Assembly (NCBI GenBank): GCA_964593065.1
Contig: CAZQGO010000001.1
Location: 1-64,000, forward strand
Length of the DNA: 64,000 nucleotides
Direction of reading: 5' to 3'
Source: CAZQGO01 sp964593065
GTDB lineage: Bacteria; Oederibacteriota; JAAXVQ01
The position numbers and the translations under genes were made by a program. The notes under the pieces are model-generated. The model searched no databases. It was not told the origin of the DNA and saw nothing but the letters and a program-made list of their open reading frames with translations. How positions within the stretch are numbered: position 1 is the stretch's first letter; each line of letters opens with the position of its first letter. Below are positions 36,165 to 44,880 of this stretch, piece after piece.

Positions 36165-36610
36165 AGAGGGCCGCCTGGCTGATCGCGAGCGTGCTGGGAG
36201 CCGGGTATTTCCCGGTGGCTTCGGGGACCTTCGGCACCCTGCTGGCCGTGCCGCTGTTTCTGTGCCTGCGCGGTTCGCCGTGGGCCTACGGGTTGGTCAC
36301 CGCCGGCCTGTGCGGCCTCGGCGTGTGGGCCGCCGGCGAAACCGAGCGCCTGCTGCGGGAAAAAGACTCGCATAAAATCGTGATCGATGAATTCGCCGGC
36401 TACTTGGTGGCGGCCGCCTATCTGCCGGCGCATTGGTTTTACCCCGTGGCGGCTTTTTTCCTGTTCCGGATCCTGGACATTCTCAAGCCTTTTCCCGCGC
36501 ACGGCTCCCAGAAATTACCGGGCGGCTGGGGAGTCATGTGCGACGATCTCATCGTGGCCGTCTACACCAACCTTGCGCTGCAGGGCGCGCGCTGGCTGCT
36601 GCCTTTTTAG
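36161..36610 (+). CDS. pgpA: Phosphatidylglycerophosphatase A
   Basis: Dephosphorylates phosphatidylglycerophosphate, the step after PgsA. The 149-residue membrane protein has GYFPVASGTFGTLLAVPL near the start and IVIDEFAGYLVAA plus FRILDILKPFPA later, all PgpA family patterns. ATG 36161 overlaps the pgsA stop (ATGA); longer in-frame starts run through pgsA. Consecutive pathway enzymes in one operon make the assignment firm. Confidence 0.95.
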   Translation: MKRAAWLIASVLGAGYFPVASGTFGTLLAVPLFLCLRGSPWAYGLVTAGLCGLGVWAAGETERLLREKDSHKIVIDEFAGYLVAAAYLPAHWFYPVAAFFLFRILDILKPFPAHGSQKLPGGWGVMCDDLIVAVYTNLALQGARWLLPF

Positions 36611-36625
36611 GCCCGACGGATTCCC

Positions 36626-36676
36626 CCGCCCGGTCAAAGCCTCATCCAGATGATGAGGCTTAGGGTTCGGGGGCGG
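36626..36676 (+). other. Two-level hairpin after pgpA
   Basis: A 10-bp stem AAGCCTCATC (36637-36646) with GATGAGGCTT (36652-36661) sits inside an outer CCGCCC/GGGCGG stem. No T-run follows. It is either a non-canonical terminator of rimO-pgsA-pgpA or the first element of the structured pyk leader. Confidence 0.5.
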
Positions 36677-36960
36677 TGAAGCCTCCAAATGAAGTAGGAA
36701 GGAAAGCAGGACGCATCGGCGCAGGTCCCGTCAGGAGCCAGGAGTGGTCAGGGGAATATTCCCCTGACTCCATGAGGGGTGACCGCGAGCCGAAGAGAGC
36801 TATTTCCACTTTCGGCGAGTGCCAGAGGGGAAGCCTCCCCGATGGAGAGCGAAGCGACCGCGGCAGAGGGAACCTGCGACCGAAGGGAGTCCCATACGAT
36901 TCCCCATCCGGTCGGGGTGGTTCCTCTGAATGCTCCTACCCCGGAGACCAGGAGGTCTTA
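36677..36960 (+). ncRNA. Hairpin-rich leader region before pyruvate kinase; possible structured RNA
   Basis: Nearly 300 nt with no convincing gene. Visible structures: a perfect 22-bp palindrome at 36747-36768 (8-bp arms plus AATATT centre, GTCAGGGG...CCCCTGAC), a GCCGAA/TTCGGC stem (36789-36814), a GGGGA/TCCCC stem (36826-36839), and several GCGAAGC- or CCGAAGG-like turns. I compared it by eye with RNase P RNA, SRP RNA, tmRNA, 6S RNA and common riboswitches and found no match. It may be a regulatory leader of pyk or an independent RNA. Confidence 0.35.
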
Positions 36961-36962
36961 CC

Positions 36963-38387
36963 ATGCATCGGACCAAGATGATCTTCACACTGGGGCCCGC
37001 CAGCGACCGCCGTGGCGTGCTGGACGCCCTGTTGCGCGCGGGCATGGATTGCGCCCGTTTCAACTTCTCCCACGGCACCCACGCGGAACACGCGCGCCGC
37101 TTCCGGCGGGTCCGGGCCGCGGCCGCCCGGCGCGGGCAAGCGGTGGCCATGCTCATGGATCTGGCCGGCCCCAAGCTGCGGGTCGGCCTGCTGCCCGGGG
37201 GACGGCGCCAGCTGGCCACCGGTTCGGAAGTGCGCCTGCGGGGCGGTGTCGCCTCGGCGGATCCGGGCGTGATCCCCGTGCACTACGCCGGATTGGCGCG
37301 CGACGTGCGGGCCCGCGACCGGATCCTGCTGGATGACGGCCTGATCACCCTGCGCGTCGAGCGCACGCGCGGCGACGAGGTTTTCTGCCGGGTCCTCCAC
37401 GGGGGCCTGCTGCGTGACCACAAGGGTGTGAATGTGCCGGGCCGGTCGCTGAGCGCACCGGCCTTGACGCCCAAGGATATCGATGACCTGCATTTCGGCC
37501 TGCGGCTCGGCATGGATTTCGTGGCCTTGTCGTTCGTGCGCCGGCCCGAGGAGCTCCTGCGTTTGCAGCGCCTGATCCGGCGCGCCGGGTCGCGCGCGCG
37601 CGTCATCGCCAAGATCGAGAAACCCCAGGCCGTGGAACGCCTGGAGCCCATCGTGCTCGCGGCCGACGGGATCATGGTGGCGCGCGGCGACCTCGGGGTG
37701 GAGATGGAACCCGAGCAGGTGCCGCCGCTGCAGAAACGCATCATCGCCCTGGCCAACCGCCACGGGCGGGTGGTGATTACCGCCACCCAGATGCTGCAGT
37801 CCATGCTGGACAATCCCGCCCCCACGCGCGCCGAGGCTTCGGACGTGGCGAACGCCATCTTCGACGGCAGCGACGCCGTGATGCTGTCCGGCGAGACGGC
37901 CATGGGCCGTTTCCCGGGCGAGGCGGCCGCCATGATGGCGCGAATCGCGACCGAGGCCGAAGCGTCGCCGGAATACAACCGCCTGATCGAAACCGCCCTG
38001 CCGATCCTGGGTCCGGACGACGCCCTGGTCGCCTCGGCCGTGGCCTTGGCGGCCAGAATTTCGGCGCGCGCCCTGGTTGTTTTCACCCAGTCCGGCGCAA
38101 CGGCGCGTTTGGTCTCGCGCCGCCGGCCCCGGGCTCCGGTCATCGCCTTCGCACACGACGAGGGCGTCCGGCGCCAGCTCAGCCTGTCCTGGGGCGTGCA
38201 GCCGCTTTTGCTTCGGCACAAGCCGGAAACCGAGGCGGTTTTGCGGGCAGTGGAACGGGAGCTGCTGGCGCGCCGTCTGGCACGAACAGGGGAAACGGTC
38301 GTGGTGCTGGCCAGCTCGCCCATCAGCAACCGCGCGCACGTCAATTTTCTCAAGGTGCAAAAGCTGGGAACCACGGCCGCCCGCTAG
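36963..38387 (+). CDS. pyk: Pyruvate kinase
   Basis: Final ATP-forming step of glycolysis, PEP plus ADP to pyruvate plus ATP. The 474-residue protein opens HRTKMIFTLGPAS and has FNFSHGTHAEH, the active-site signature ARVIAKIEKPQAVERLEP, GIMVARGDLGVEM, and TATQMLQSMLDNPAPTRAEASDVANA split by the active loop. It ends without the extra PEP-utiliser domain found in some Firmicutes. ATG 36963 has AGGAGG (36950-36955). It is preceded by a hairpin-rich leader. Confidence 0.96.
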   Translation: MHRTKMIFTLGPASDRRGVLDALLRAGMDCARFNFSHGTHAEHARRFRRVRAAAARRGQAVAMLMDLAGPKLRVGLLPGGRRQLATGSEVRLRGGVASADPGVIPVHYAGLARDVRARDRILLDDGLITLRVERTRGDEVFCRVLHGGLLRDHKGVNVPGRSLSAPALTPKDIDDLHFGLRLGMDFVALSFVRRPEELLRLQRLIRRAGSRARVIAKIEKPQAVERLEPIVLAADGIMVARGDLGVEMEPEQVPPLQKRIIALANRHGRVVITATQMLQSMLDNPAPTRAEASDVANAIFDGSDAVMLSGETAMGRFPGEAAAMMARIATEAEASPEYNRLIETALPILGPDDALVASAVALAARISARALVVFTQSGATARLVSRRRPRAPVIAFAHDEGVRRQLSLSWGVQPLLLRHKPETEAVLRAVERELLARRLARTGETVVVLASSPISNRAHVNFLKVQKLGTTAAR

Positions 38388-38432
38388 TTCCCGGCGGGCG
38401 CAGGCGGCGGGGTCATCAGGAGGACGAGCAGA

Positions 38433-38762
38433 ATGCTGCACGGGCAGGGACGAGTGCGGAAATGGCTCCCCGCGGTTTGCGGAATGTGCCTGCTGGGACT
38501 GGCGCCGAATCTTCCTGCCTTGAATACCAACCAGGTGGCCGAGGTGGCGGTGGGCCAGCCTGACTTCGCGAGCGGGAGCGTCAATCAGGGCGGCAGTCCC
38601 GCGGCCAACACCTTGGACCGCGCCTGGGCGGCCATTCGCATCGGCGACCGCCTCATCGTGTCCGGCCGGGAAAAGAACCGTGTTCTGAAGCCGGGTTCAG
38701 CGAGCGTAAAAAGATCGTCATCGTCCGCAGACCGGAAGGGCAGAAGGAAGAGGGAGGCCTGA
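38433..38762 (+). pseudogene. Truncated NHL-type repeat surface protein (remnant)
   Basis: A 109-residue frame with a good ribosome binding site (AGGAGG), a signal-like N-terminus, then the same opening as the large proteins at 40886 and 42910: NTNQVAEVAVGQPDFASGSVNQGG, split from DRLIVSGREKNRVL. Where the relatives continue into IFN.IP and further repeats, this one runs into unrelated basic sequence (KPGSASVKRSSSSADRKG) and stops. All later repeats, linker and C-terminal module are missing. Most simply a decayed or recombined copy at the left edge of the array; a secreted short protein cannot be excluded. Confidence 0.65.
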
Positions 38763-38784
38763 GAGGGGAACCGGACAGAAAACT

Positions 38785-38813
38785 TGCCATTGGGGAAAAT
38801 ACCGGGTAGAATA
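38785..38813 (+). promoter_or_regulatory. Promoter of the first PorV-OmpA gene
   Basis: TTGCCA (38785-38790), a 17-bp spacer and TAGAAT (38808-38813). It lies within the region of the longest upstream in-frame extension of the gene, so translation must begin further downstream. The same TTGCCATT start to the -35 region recurs at 50583. Confidence 0.68.
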
Positions 38814-38900
38814 AATAAGGTTAGGTTTGGAGGCATGGCCTCGGCCAGCAAGAATCCCGGTCGCAGTCTATCGTCCAATTTTTTGCGGAGGGTGGTGCAT

Positions 38901-40670
38901 GTGACTATGAAATGGCTGCAGAAAGCCCGACCCTGGCTGTTGAGCGGCCTCCTGTTGTGGGTTGCGCCCGCGGAAGCTGGCAACTCCGTTGCCAAAGTGG
39001 CAGGCAAGATTCTCCAAGTCGGCGTCGGCGCCCGGGGCGTCGGCATGGGCGAGGCGCAAGCGGCCGTGGTGGACGACGTCTATTCGCTCTACTGGAATCC
39101 CGCGGGCATCACGCGTTCCCGGCGTCCTCAGGTTTCGCTGATGCACAATTCCTGGTTCGGCGAAATCAGCAGCGAATACATCGGTTACGTACAGCCTTTG
39201 GCGGACGGAGGCTTCGGTCTGGCTTTCAACTACGTGTATTTCGGAGAATTCGAGAAATACGGAATCGACAGCAACAATTATCCCCTGCCCCTGGACGGCA
39301 AATTTACGCCCTTCACCCTGGTCACGACCTTCGGCTATGCCCAGCGGTTTTTACCGCGCCTGTCCGTGGGCGCGAATCTCAAACTCGTGTCCGAGAGCGT
39401 GGATACCTACAACAGCCTGACCGCGGCCCTGGACCTCGGCCTTCAGTACCAGCGCCTGCTGCCCGGGCTGGACGCGGGGTTGACCATCTTGAATCTCGGG
39501 CTGCCCCTGCAGGGATACGGCCTGCCCCTGAGCATCCGGGCCGGAGCCGCCTACCGCCTGCCCTTTGTCATCAATTCCAAAAAGGACCGCTTCCTGGCCG
39601 CCCTGGACCTGAATTTGCCGGTACCCGTGGACCAGCCGTTTTACACCAATCTGGGCTTGGAATACTGGTATGACAACACCGTGGCCTTCCGGCTGGGGTA
39701 CAAAGTTTCCGAGCTCAATAGTCTGGGCTCGGCCTCGGGCTTGACCGCAGGCCTGGGCGCCCGCGTTTTGGATTACACCCTGGATTACGCCTTCGCCTCC
39801 TACGGGGAACTGGGCATGACCCACCGCCTTTCCTTTACGATCGGATTTGGAAGCGCCAAAAAAACGGCCAGGCGTGCATCCCGCCGGGCGGCCACGGCCA
39901 AAATGCGGTCGGTGGCGGCACCGCAATCCCAGTTGGGGGAGAAACTGGTGCCAACGATTTCCGGTCTGTCCCTGCGCACGCCCGTCAGCATGGAGGTGGA
40001 GAGCGAGGAAGATGCCCGGGATCGGACCCGATTGAAGAAAGTCACCTTTAAATTTACCCGGAATACCGATCAGAAGATCCAGATGTGGGACCTGAAAATT
40101 CTGGATTCGCAGGGTAGAGTCCTGGGCCGCTTCACCGGCTCCACCCTGCCGCCGGGCATTACTTGGGACGGAAAAGACAAGCGGGGCCGCCCCATGAAAG
40201 AGACGGCCTTTGCTTCCTACCGCTTCCAGTACACGCTGGAGGACGGCTCTACGGAAAAACTGGAGGGACGCTTGCTGGAAAAGGCGGAAGTCAAAGCACT
40301 GCAGAGACCCCAGCAAGGTTCCAACCGCTCGAAGGCCGAGCCGATCCTGTTTGAGGAGAATTCCTTTGATTTGACGCCGGAGGCCACGCGGCAACTGGAT
40401 GACTTGGGCCGGGTCCTGAAAAACCGCGGCCATGAGCGCATCGTCGTGGAGGGGTATACGGACAGCGGCCCGGAAAAGGACCAGGAATTCATCCTGGCCA
40501 AGCGGCGCGCAGACTCCGCGGCCCGCTACTTGAGCTCCGCCTACAAAATCCCGCTCACCGACATGGCCGTGTACGCCCGCGGCAGCAAAAATCCCGTCGC
40601 TCCCAACAGTACGGAAAGCGGCCGGGCCAGGAACCGGCGGGTGGAAATCACGATCATTTATCCCCGCTGA
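38901..40670 (+). CDS. PorV/UPF0164-type outer-membrane barrel fused to Ig-like and OmpA domains (copy 1)
   Basis: A 589-residue protein. The signal peptide covers about residues 1-27 (ending WVAPAEA). The barrel spans about 28-320 with GVGARGVGMGEAQAAVVDDVYSLYWNPAG split across the first strands, the UPF0164/PorV opening pattern. A FlgD-like Ig segment lies at about 355-450 (WDLKILDSQGRVLGRF, GITWDGKDKRGR). A C-terminal OmpA peptidoglycan-binding domain covers about 470-589 (VVEGYTDSG, RARNRRVEI). PorV proteins carry type 9 cargo in Bacteroidota; the OmpA tail would anchor this one to the wall. GTG 38901 is chosen for the GGAGG nine bases upstream. Confidence 0.83.
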   Translation: MTMKWLQKARPWLLSGLLLWVAPAEAGNSVAKVAGKILQVGVGARGVGMGEAQAAVVDDVYSLYWNPAGITRSRRPQVSLMHNSWFGEISSEYIGYVQPLADGGFGLAFNYVYFGEFEKYGIDSNNYPLPLDGKFTPFTLVTTFGYAQRFLPRLSVGANLKLVSESVDTYNSLTAALDLGLQYQRLLPGLDAGLTILNLGLPLQGYGLPLSIRAGAAYRLPFVINSKKDRFLAALDLNLPVPVDQPFYTNLGLEYWYDNTVAFRLGYKVSELNSLGSASGLTAGLGARVLDYTLDYAFASYGELGMTHRLSFTIGFGSAKKTARRASRRAATAKMRSVAAPQSQLGEKLVPTISGLSLRTPVSMEVESEEDARDRTRLKKVTFKFTRNTDQKIQMWDLKILDSQGRVLGRFTGSTLPPGITWDGKDKRGRPMKETAFASYRFQYTLEDGSTEKLEGRLLEKAEVKALQRPQQGSNRSKAEPILFEENSFDLTPEATRQLDDLGRVLKNRGHERIVVEGYTDSGPEKDQEFILAKRRADSAARYLSSAYKIPLTDMAVYARGSKNPVAPNSTESGRARNRRVEITIIYPR

Positions 40671-40835
40671 GGGGCAGCGGCCGCAACTGGGCCTGCACCC
40701 GGACGAGGGCGTGGCCGGAGGGACGGCGTGCCGACGCGGTGGTCCCCCGCGGGGTGCCGTGAAGCGGGAGTATTTCAATTCGCCTTCCTCGGGTCGCAGG
40801 CCGCATACGCCAACTCCTAGGAGTCATAGCCACCC

Positions 40836-40889
40836 ATGCAGTTGGAAGCCCGGTGTGTTCTGCCATCCCTGGCGCTGCTCCCGAAATGA
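40836..40889 (+). CDS. Possible 17-residue leader peptide overlapping the next gene
   Basis: ATG 40836 begins a short frame (MQLEARCVLPSLALLPK) whose TGA overlaps the downstream ATG as ATGA. AGGAG at 40819-40823 is 12 nt upstream, rather far. The main gene's own ATG lacks a ribosome binding site, so coupled translation from this frame would explain its expression. Speculative. Confidence 0.3.
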   Translation: MQLEARCVLPSLALLPK

Positions 40890-42697
40890 AGAGACGGTCC
40901 GCGGGCGTGGCCCCGGCCGCTCTGGGCCGAACCGCGGCGCTGGGCTTCTGGCTCTTCTCCGGGTTGGCCGCGCCGCCGTCCGCCGAAGCCTATCAGTCGA
41001 ATCAGCCCGCCAGCGTGGTCGTCGGCCAGGCGAATTTCACCAGCGGCAGTCCGAATCAGGGCGACGGCGTATCCGCCGCCACCCAGTACTGGCCCAATGC
41101 CGTGGCCCGCAACGGCACCCGCCTCCTGATCGCGGATTCCCAGAACAACCGGATTCTCATTTACGACAACACTCCCGCGGCCAACGGCGCCAGTGCGGAC
41201 GTCGTGATCGGCCAGCCGGATTTTACCCATAACAGTCCCAACCAGGGGGGAGGGCCGCTGGCCAACACCCTCTCGGGTCCCATCGGGGTCTACAGCGTCG
41301 GCAGCCGGGTGTTCATCGCCGATACCAGCAACCACCGCGTGCTGATCTTCAACAGCATTCCCGGCGCCAACAACGCCAGCGCCAACGTGGTGGTGGGCCA
41401 GCCCAATTCCTATACCGGCCAAGCCAACCAGGGTGGGAGCGTCGGCGCCGACACCCTGGCGGATCCACGCAACGTTTTTTCCGACGGCACCCGCCTCCTG
41501 ATCGCCGACACCGGCAACCACCGTGTACTGATCTTCAACAGCATCCCCGCCGCCAACAACGCCAGCGCCGACGTGGTGGTGGGCCAGCCCGACATGACGA
41601 GCAATGCCGCCAACAACGGTGGCCTCAACGCGGCCGGACTCAACGGCCCATTCGGACTGTGCCTGGGGGGAGGGCGGCTATTCGTGGCCGACACCTCCAA
41701 CCACCGCGTTCTGATCTATTCTCCGGTTCCCGCCGCCAACGGCGCCGCCGCCAGCTTGGTCATCGGGCAGGTGGATATGGCCCACGCCGTATTCAACCAG
41801 CCCTCCGGAGCGGTTTCGGCCCAGGGCTTGCGTTATCCCAACACGGTTTTTTACGACGGCTCCCGGCTTTTCATCGCCGACAGCGACAATTTCCGCGTTT
41901 TGGTCTATCACACGCTTCCGACCACCGATAACCCGGCGGCGGACGCGGCCCTGGGCCAGCCCGACTTGACGAGTGCCATCGGAGGCACCGCGGCGAATCG
42001 TTTTTCCTATCCCCGCGGCCTCTACAGCACCAGCGCCCAGCTGGCGGTGGGCGACAACAACAACCACCGTTCCCTGCTGTTCGACGATGCCACGGCGACG
42101 ACGACCCGGACGCCGACCTTCACGCCCACGGCGACCCGCACCGGTACGCGGACCGTTTCCTCCACGCCCACGTCCACTTTCACCCGCACCCCGAGCCATA
42201 CCGCCACGCCCTCGGCCACGACTTCCGCCAGCCGGACACCGAGTCCCAGCCGGACCCGGACTTTCACCGCGACCATCTCGGCCACCCTGACACCTACCCC
42301 CACCCTGTCCGGGACCGCAACCATAACGCCCACCAGTACGGCCACGCCGTCAATCACGGTCACCCCCACGGTCAGCCAAACCCTGACCGCAACCCCCACC
42401 GTGACGATATTCCTGGTTCCTGCGGAGGAAGTCATCGCCTATCCCTCCCCGGCCAAGGGCCAGGAGGTCTGGTTTTACTATCGCCTGGACCAGCCGGCGC
42501 GGGTGCGAATCGAGATTTTCAACATAGCGGGGGAATTCGTTTCGGCTTTGCAGAGCGAACAACCAGCGGGATATACCCGCAGCCGCTGGGATATCGGGAA
42601 AGTGGCTCCGGGTGTCTATCTGTACCGTTTCCGGAGCGAGAGTGCGGGCGGTGTCAAAGTTCACCCCCTGCGGAAAGTGGTCGTCGTCAAGCCGTAA
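40886..42697 (+). CDS. NHL-type repeat surface protein with Thr/Pro linker and C-terminal sorting-like module
   Basis: A 603-residue protein: signal peptide (about 1-35, ending PPSAEA), then six to seven repeats of about 55-60 residues (pattern: DGTRLLIADTGNHRVLIFN, then ADVVVGQPD and NQGG) forming a probable beta-propeller, then a Thr/Pro/Arg-rich linker (about 412-510), and a C-terminal module (about 513-603) with EEVIAYPSPAKG, VWFYY, RIEIFNIAGEFV, RWDIGKVAPGVYLYRFR and a terminal KVVVVKP. The module resembles FlgD-like Ig and type 9 sorting domains. Secreted or surface-attached; ligand unknown. ATG 40886 is chosen for the signal peptide. Confidence 0.85.
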   Translation: MKRRSAGVAPAALGRTAALGFWLFSGLAAPPSAEAYQSNQPASVVVGQANFTSGSPNQGDGVSAATQYWPNAVARNGTRLLIADSQNNRILIYDNTPAANGASADVVIGQPDFTHNSPNQGGGPLANTLSGPIGVYSVGSRVFIADTSNHRVLIFNSIPGANNASANVVVGQPNSYTGQANQGGSVGADTLADPRNVFSDGTRLLIADTGNHRVLIFNSIPAANNASADVVVGQPDMTSNAANNGGLNAAGLNGPFGLCLGGGRLFVADTSNHRVLIYSPVPAANGAAASLVIGQVDMAHAVFNQPSGAVSAQGLRYPNTVFYDGSRLFIADSDNFRVLVYHTLPTTDNPAADAALGQPDLTSAIGGTAANRFSYPRGLYSTSAQLAVGDNNNHRSLLFDDATATTTRTPTFTPTATRTGTRTVSSTPTSTFTRTPSHTATPSATTSASRTPSPSRTRTFTATISATLTPTPTLSGTATITPTSTATPSITVTPTVSQTLTATPTVTIFLVPAEEVIAYPSPAKGQEVWFYYRLDQPARVRIEIFNIAGEFVSALQSEQPAGYTRSRWDIGKVAPGVYLYRFRSESAGGVKVHPLRKVVVVKP

Positions 42698-42762
42698 ATC
42701 GTTTGCTCCGGCTGCGCAGAAGGCGGACGCCGTTCCCGCCCCGGCCCCAAACGCGAAGCGGG

Positions 42763-42790
42763 TTGCTTTCCCGCCAGGCCGGATTATACT
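42763..42790 (+). promoter_or_regulatory. Promoter of the second NHL-type protein gene
   Basis: TTGCTT (42763-42768), a 16-bp spacer and TATACT (42785-42790). The two hexamers and the spacing are identical to those at 46686-46713, although the spacers differ. A leader of about 115 nt precedes the ATG. Confidence 0.68.
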
Positions 42791-42909
42791 GGAAGGGAAC
42801 GGGTCGGCCCGCCTGCGAGTCTAAATTCAGAGTCCGGCGCAATGATTTCGGCCGTTCCGAAGTTTTTCGCTTCGCAGGGCAGGAGTGCCGGAATCGGAGG
42901 AGACCAGAA

Positions 42910-44829
42910 ATGCCCAAGGGATTCTGTCTGCGGCCGTTTGTCCTGACACTGGGCTTGGCGGGCCTGCTCGCGGGGACTTACCTTCCGGCCCGGGCCTACC
43001 AGACCGACCAGGCAGCCAGCGTGGTCGTCGGACAGACGAATATGAGCGGCAATCTCGTGAACCAGGGGGGCGACCCTTTCAGCCCGGGCGCCAACACCCT
43101 GTTCTGGCCCAAGGCCGCCCTGTGCAGCGGCGGGCGCCTGTTCGTGGCGGACAACTACAACAACCGCGTGCTGATTTTCAATGCGATTCCCACTGCCAAC
43201 AATGCCAGCGCCGACGTGGTGGTGGGTCAGCCGGACATGACCAGCAACGGCATCAACCAGGGCGGCGGCGCGGCCGCGAATACGCTCTACCGGCCCAACG
43301 GCCTGTGCGTGGTGGGCGGCCGCCTGATCATCGTCGACAGCTACAACAACCGGGTCCTGATCTTCAACACCATTCCCTCGGCCAACAACGCCGGTGCCAA
43401 CGTGGTGATCGGACAGCCGAACATGACCAGCACCGCCAGCAATCAGGGAGGCGGGACGGCCGCCAATACCCTGGCCTCGCCCTTCGGAGTCTGTTCGGAT
43501 GGCACCCGACTTTTTATTTCCGACATCCAAAATAACCGGATTTTAATTTATAACACAATTCCCGCCTCCAACAACGCCAACGCCGACGTAGTGGTGGGGC
43601 AGCCCAATATGACCAGCAATGGCATCAACCAGGGCGGCGCCTGCGCGGCCAACACCCTGTTTTATCCCTATGGCATCAACGTGTCCGGCACCCGCCTGTT
43701 CGTCAGCGACCTTTGGAATCACCGGGTTTTGATTTACAATCCCATCCCTGCTTCCAACAACGCCAGTGCCGGCGTGGCAATGGGACAGCCCAATCTGACC
43801 TCCAACTGCGAGAACCAGTGCAACACGCCCTCGGCCCTCGGCCTCGATGCGCCCGGTTCGGTCTATTGCGACGGCACCAAGGTCTACATCGGGGACACGC
43901 ACAACAACCGCATCCTGGTCTTCAACAGCATACCCGTTGCCAGCAATGCCGCGGCCGACGCGGTCCTGGGCCAGCCGGACATGGCCAGCGTGCAGGCCAA
44001 CCAGGGCGGAAGCACCTCGGCCCAAACCCTGGCCGCGCCGCACGGTGTGTACGGCAGCAGCGCTCGGGTGGCCGTGGCCGACTACAACAACCAGCGCGTT
44101 CTGATTTACGACGAAGCCACGGCCACGCCGACCCCGAGCTTTACGCGGACGCGCACCGCCACCCGGACCCCGACGCCCACCCCCACGCCGACGCATACCC
44201 GCACTCCCACGCCCGCGCACTCCTCGACCCCCACCCCGAGTCACACAGGAACCCGTACGCCCACCCCCGTTTATTCGACGACACCCACGCCGACCCAATC
44301 CGCCACCGCCACGTTTACCCCGACTTTCTCGCCTACGCCCACTTTCAGCCCCACGCGCACCGGAACCGACACCCGCACGCCGACGGGAACGCCCAGCGGA
44401 ACCCTGACGCCCACGCCCACGATCAGCGCCACGTTCACGCCTTCTCCGACCATCAGCGCCACCTCGACCATTACCCTGACGCTGACGGTCTCGCCCACCC
44501 ACACCCCTTCCCCCACGATTACCGTGACGTCCACCCCGGCACCTCTCATCGGCACGGACGAGGTCATCGCCTATCCTTCTCCGGCCAAAGGCGGCAGCGT
44601 GTGGTTTTTATACTACACGCCGGGCCCGGCCCGCCTGCGCTGGGAGATCTTCAATTCCAGCGGGGAAAGAGTCACCACCTTCGAGGCCGAAGAAACCGGG
44701 CCGGGCTATCACCGGACACGCTGGGACATTAGCGGCGTAGCTCCGGGCGTGTACCTCTACCGCCTGCGCGCCCGCGCGGGGAATTCGGAAAAAGATTACA
44801 GACTCCGGCGGCTGGTTATCGTAAAATAA
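42910..44829 (+). CDS. NHL-type repeat surface protein with Thr/Pro linker and C-terminal sorting-like module (second copy)
   Basis: A 639-residue paralogue of the preceding protein: signal peptide (about 1-32, ending LPARA), seven propeller-type repeats (for example RLFVADNYNNRVLIFNAIP, ADVVVGQPDMTSNGINQGG), a longer Thr/Pro linker (about 412-545), and the C-terminal module (TDEVIAYPSPAKGGSVWFLY, ARLRWEIFNSSGERV, RWDISGVAPGVYLYRLR, RRLVIVK). Repeats are very alike internally, suggesting recent repeat expansion. ATG 42910 has GGAGGAG upstream; longer frames would cross the promoter. The next gene follows after 51 bp and probably shares the transcript. Confidence 0.86.
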   Translation: MPKGFCLRPFVLTLGLAGLLAGTYLPARAYQTDQAASVVVGQTNMSGNLVNQGGDPFSPGANTLFWPKAALCSGGRLFVADNYNNRVLIFNAIPTANNASADVVVGQPDMTSNGINQGGGAAANTLYRPNGLCVVGGRLIIVDSYNNRVLIFNTIPSANNAGANVVIGQPNMTSTASNQGGGTAANTLASPFGVCSDGTRLFISDIQNNRILIYNTIPASNNANADVVVGQPNMTSNGINQGGACAANTLFYPYGINVSGTRLFVSDLWNHRVLIYNPIPASNNASAGVAMGQPNLTSNCENQCNTPSALGLDAPGSVYCDGTKVYIGDTHNNRILVFNSIPVASNAAADAVLGQPDMASVQANQGGSTSAQTLAAPHGVYGSSARVAVADYNNQRVLIYDEATATPTPSFTRTRTATRTPTPTPTPTHTRTPTPAHSSTPTPSHTGTRTPTPVYSTTPTPTQSATATFTPTFSPTPTFSPTRTGTDTRTPTGTPSGTLTPTPTISATFTPSPTISATSTITLTLTVSPTHTPSPTITVTSTPAPLIGTDEVIAYPSPAKGGSVWFLYYTPGPARLRWEIFNSSGERVTTFEAEETGPGYHRTRWDISGVAPGVYLYRLRARAGNSEKDYRLRRLVIVK

Positions 44830-44880
44830 AAAGGGCTGTTGGGCTGATCCGAATGTCCATCCTCGCAGGAGAGACGGCAT

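Noticed and set aside
36677..36960. Considered RNase P RNA, SRP RNA, tmRNA or a group II intron fragment
   Set aside because: The conserved cores (GAGGAAAGTCC-type, GGAAGCAGCC-type, tRNA-like ends, domain V hairpin) are absent; only a loose GGAAGGAAAGCAG resemblance to SRP RNA was seen.
36779..37336. Open frame running through the pyk leader into pyk
   Set aside because: It overlaps pyruvate kinase out of frame, has no ribosome binding site, and the region is better explained by RNA-like hairpins.
42022..44567. Reverse-strand Val/Gly-rich frames over the Thr/Pro linkers
   Set aside because: VGVGVRV-type peptides are the reverse complement of ACG/CCG/CGG linker codons and have no start signals; the linkers are part of well-supported plus-strand proteins.
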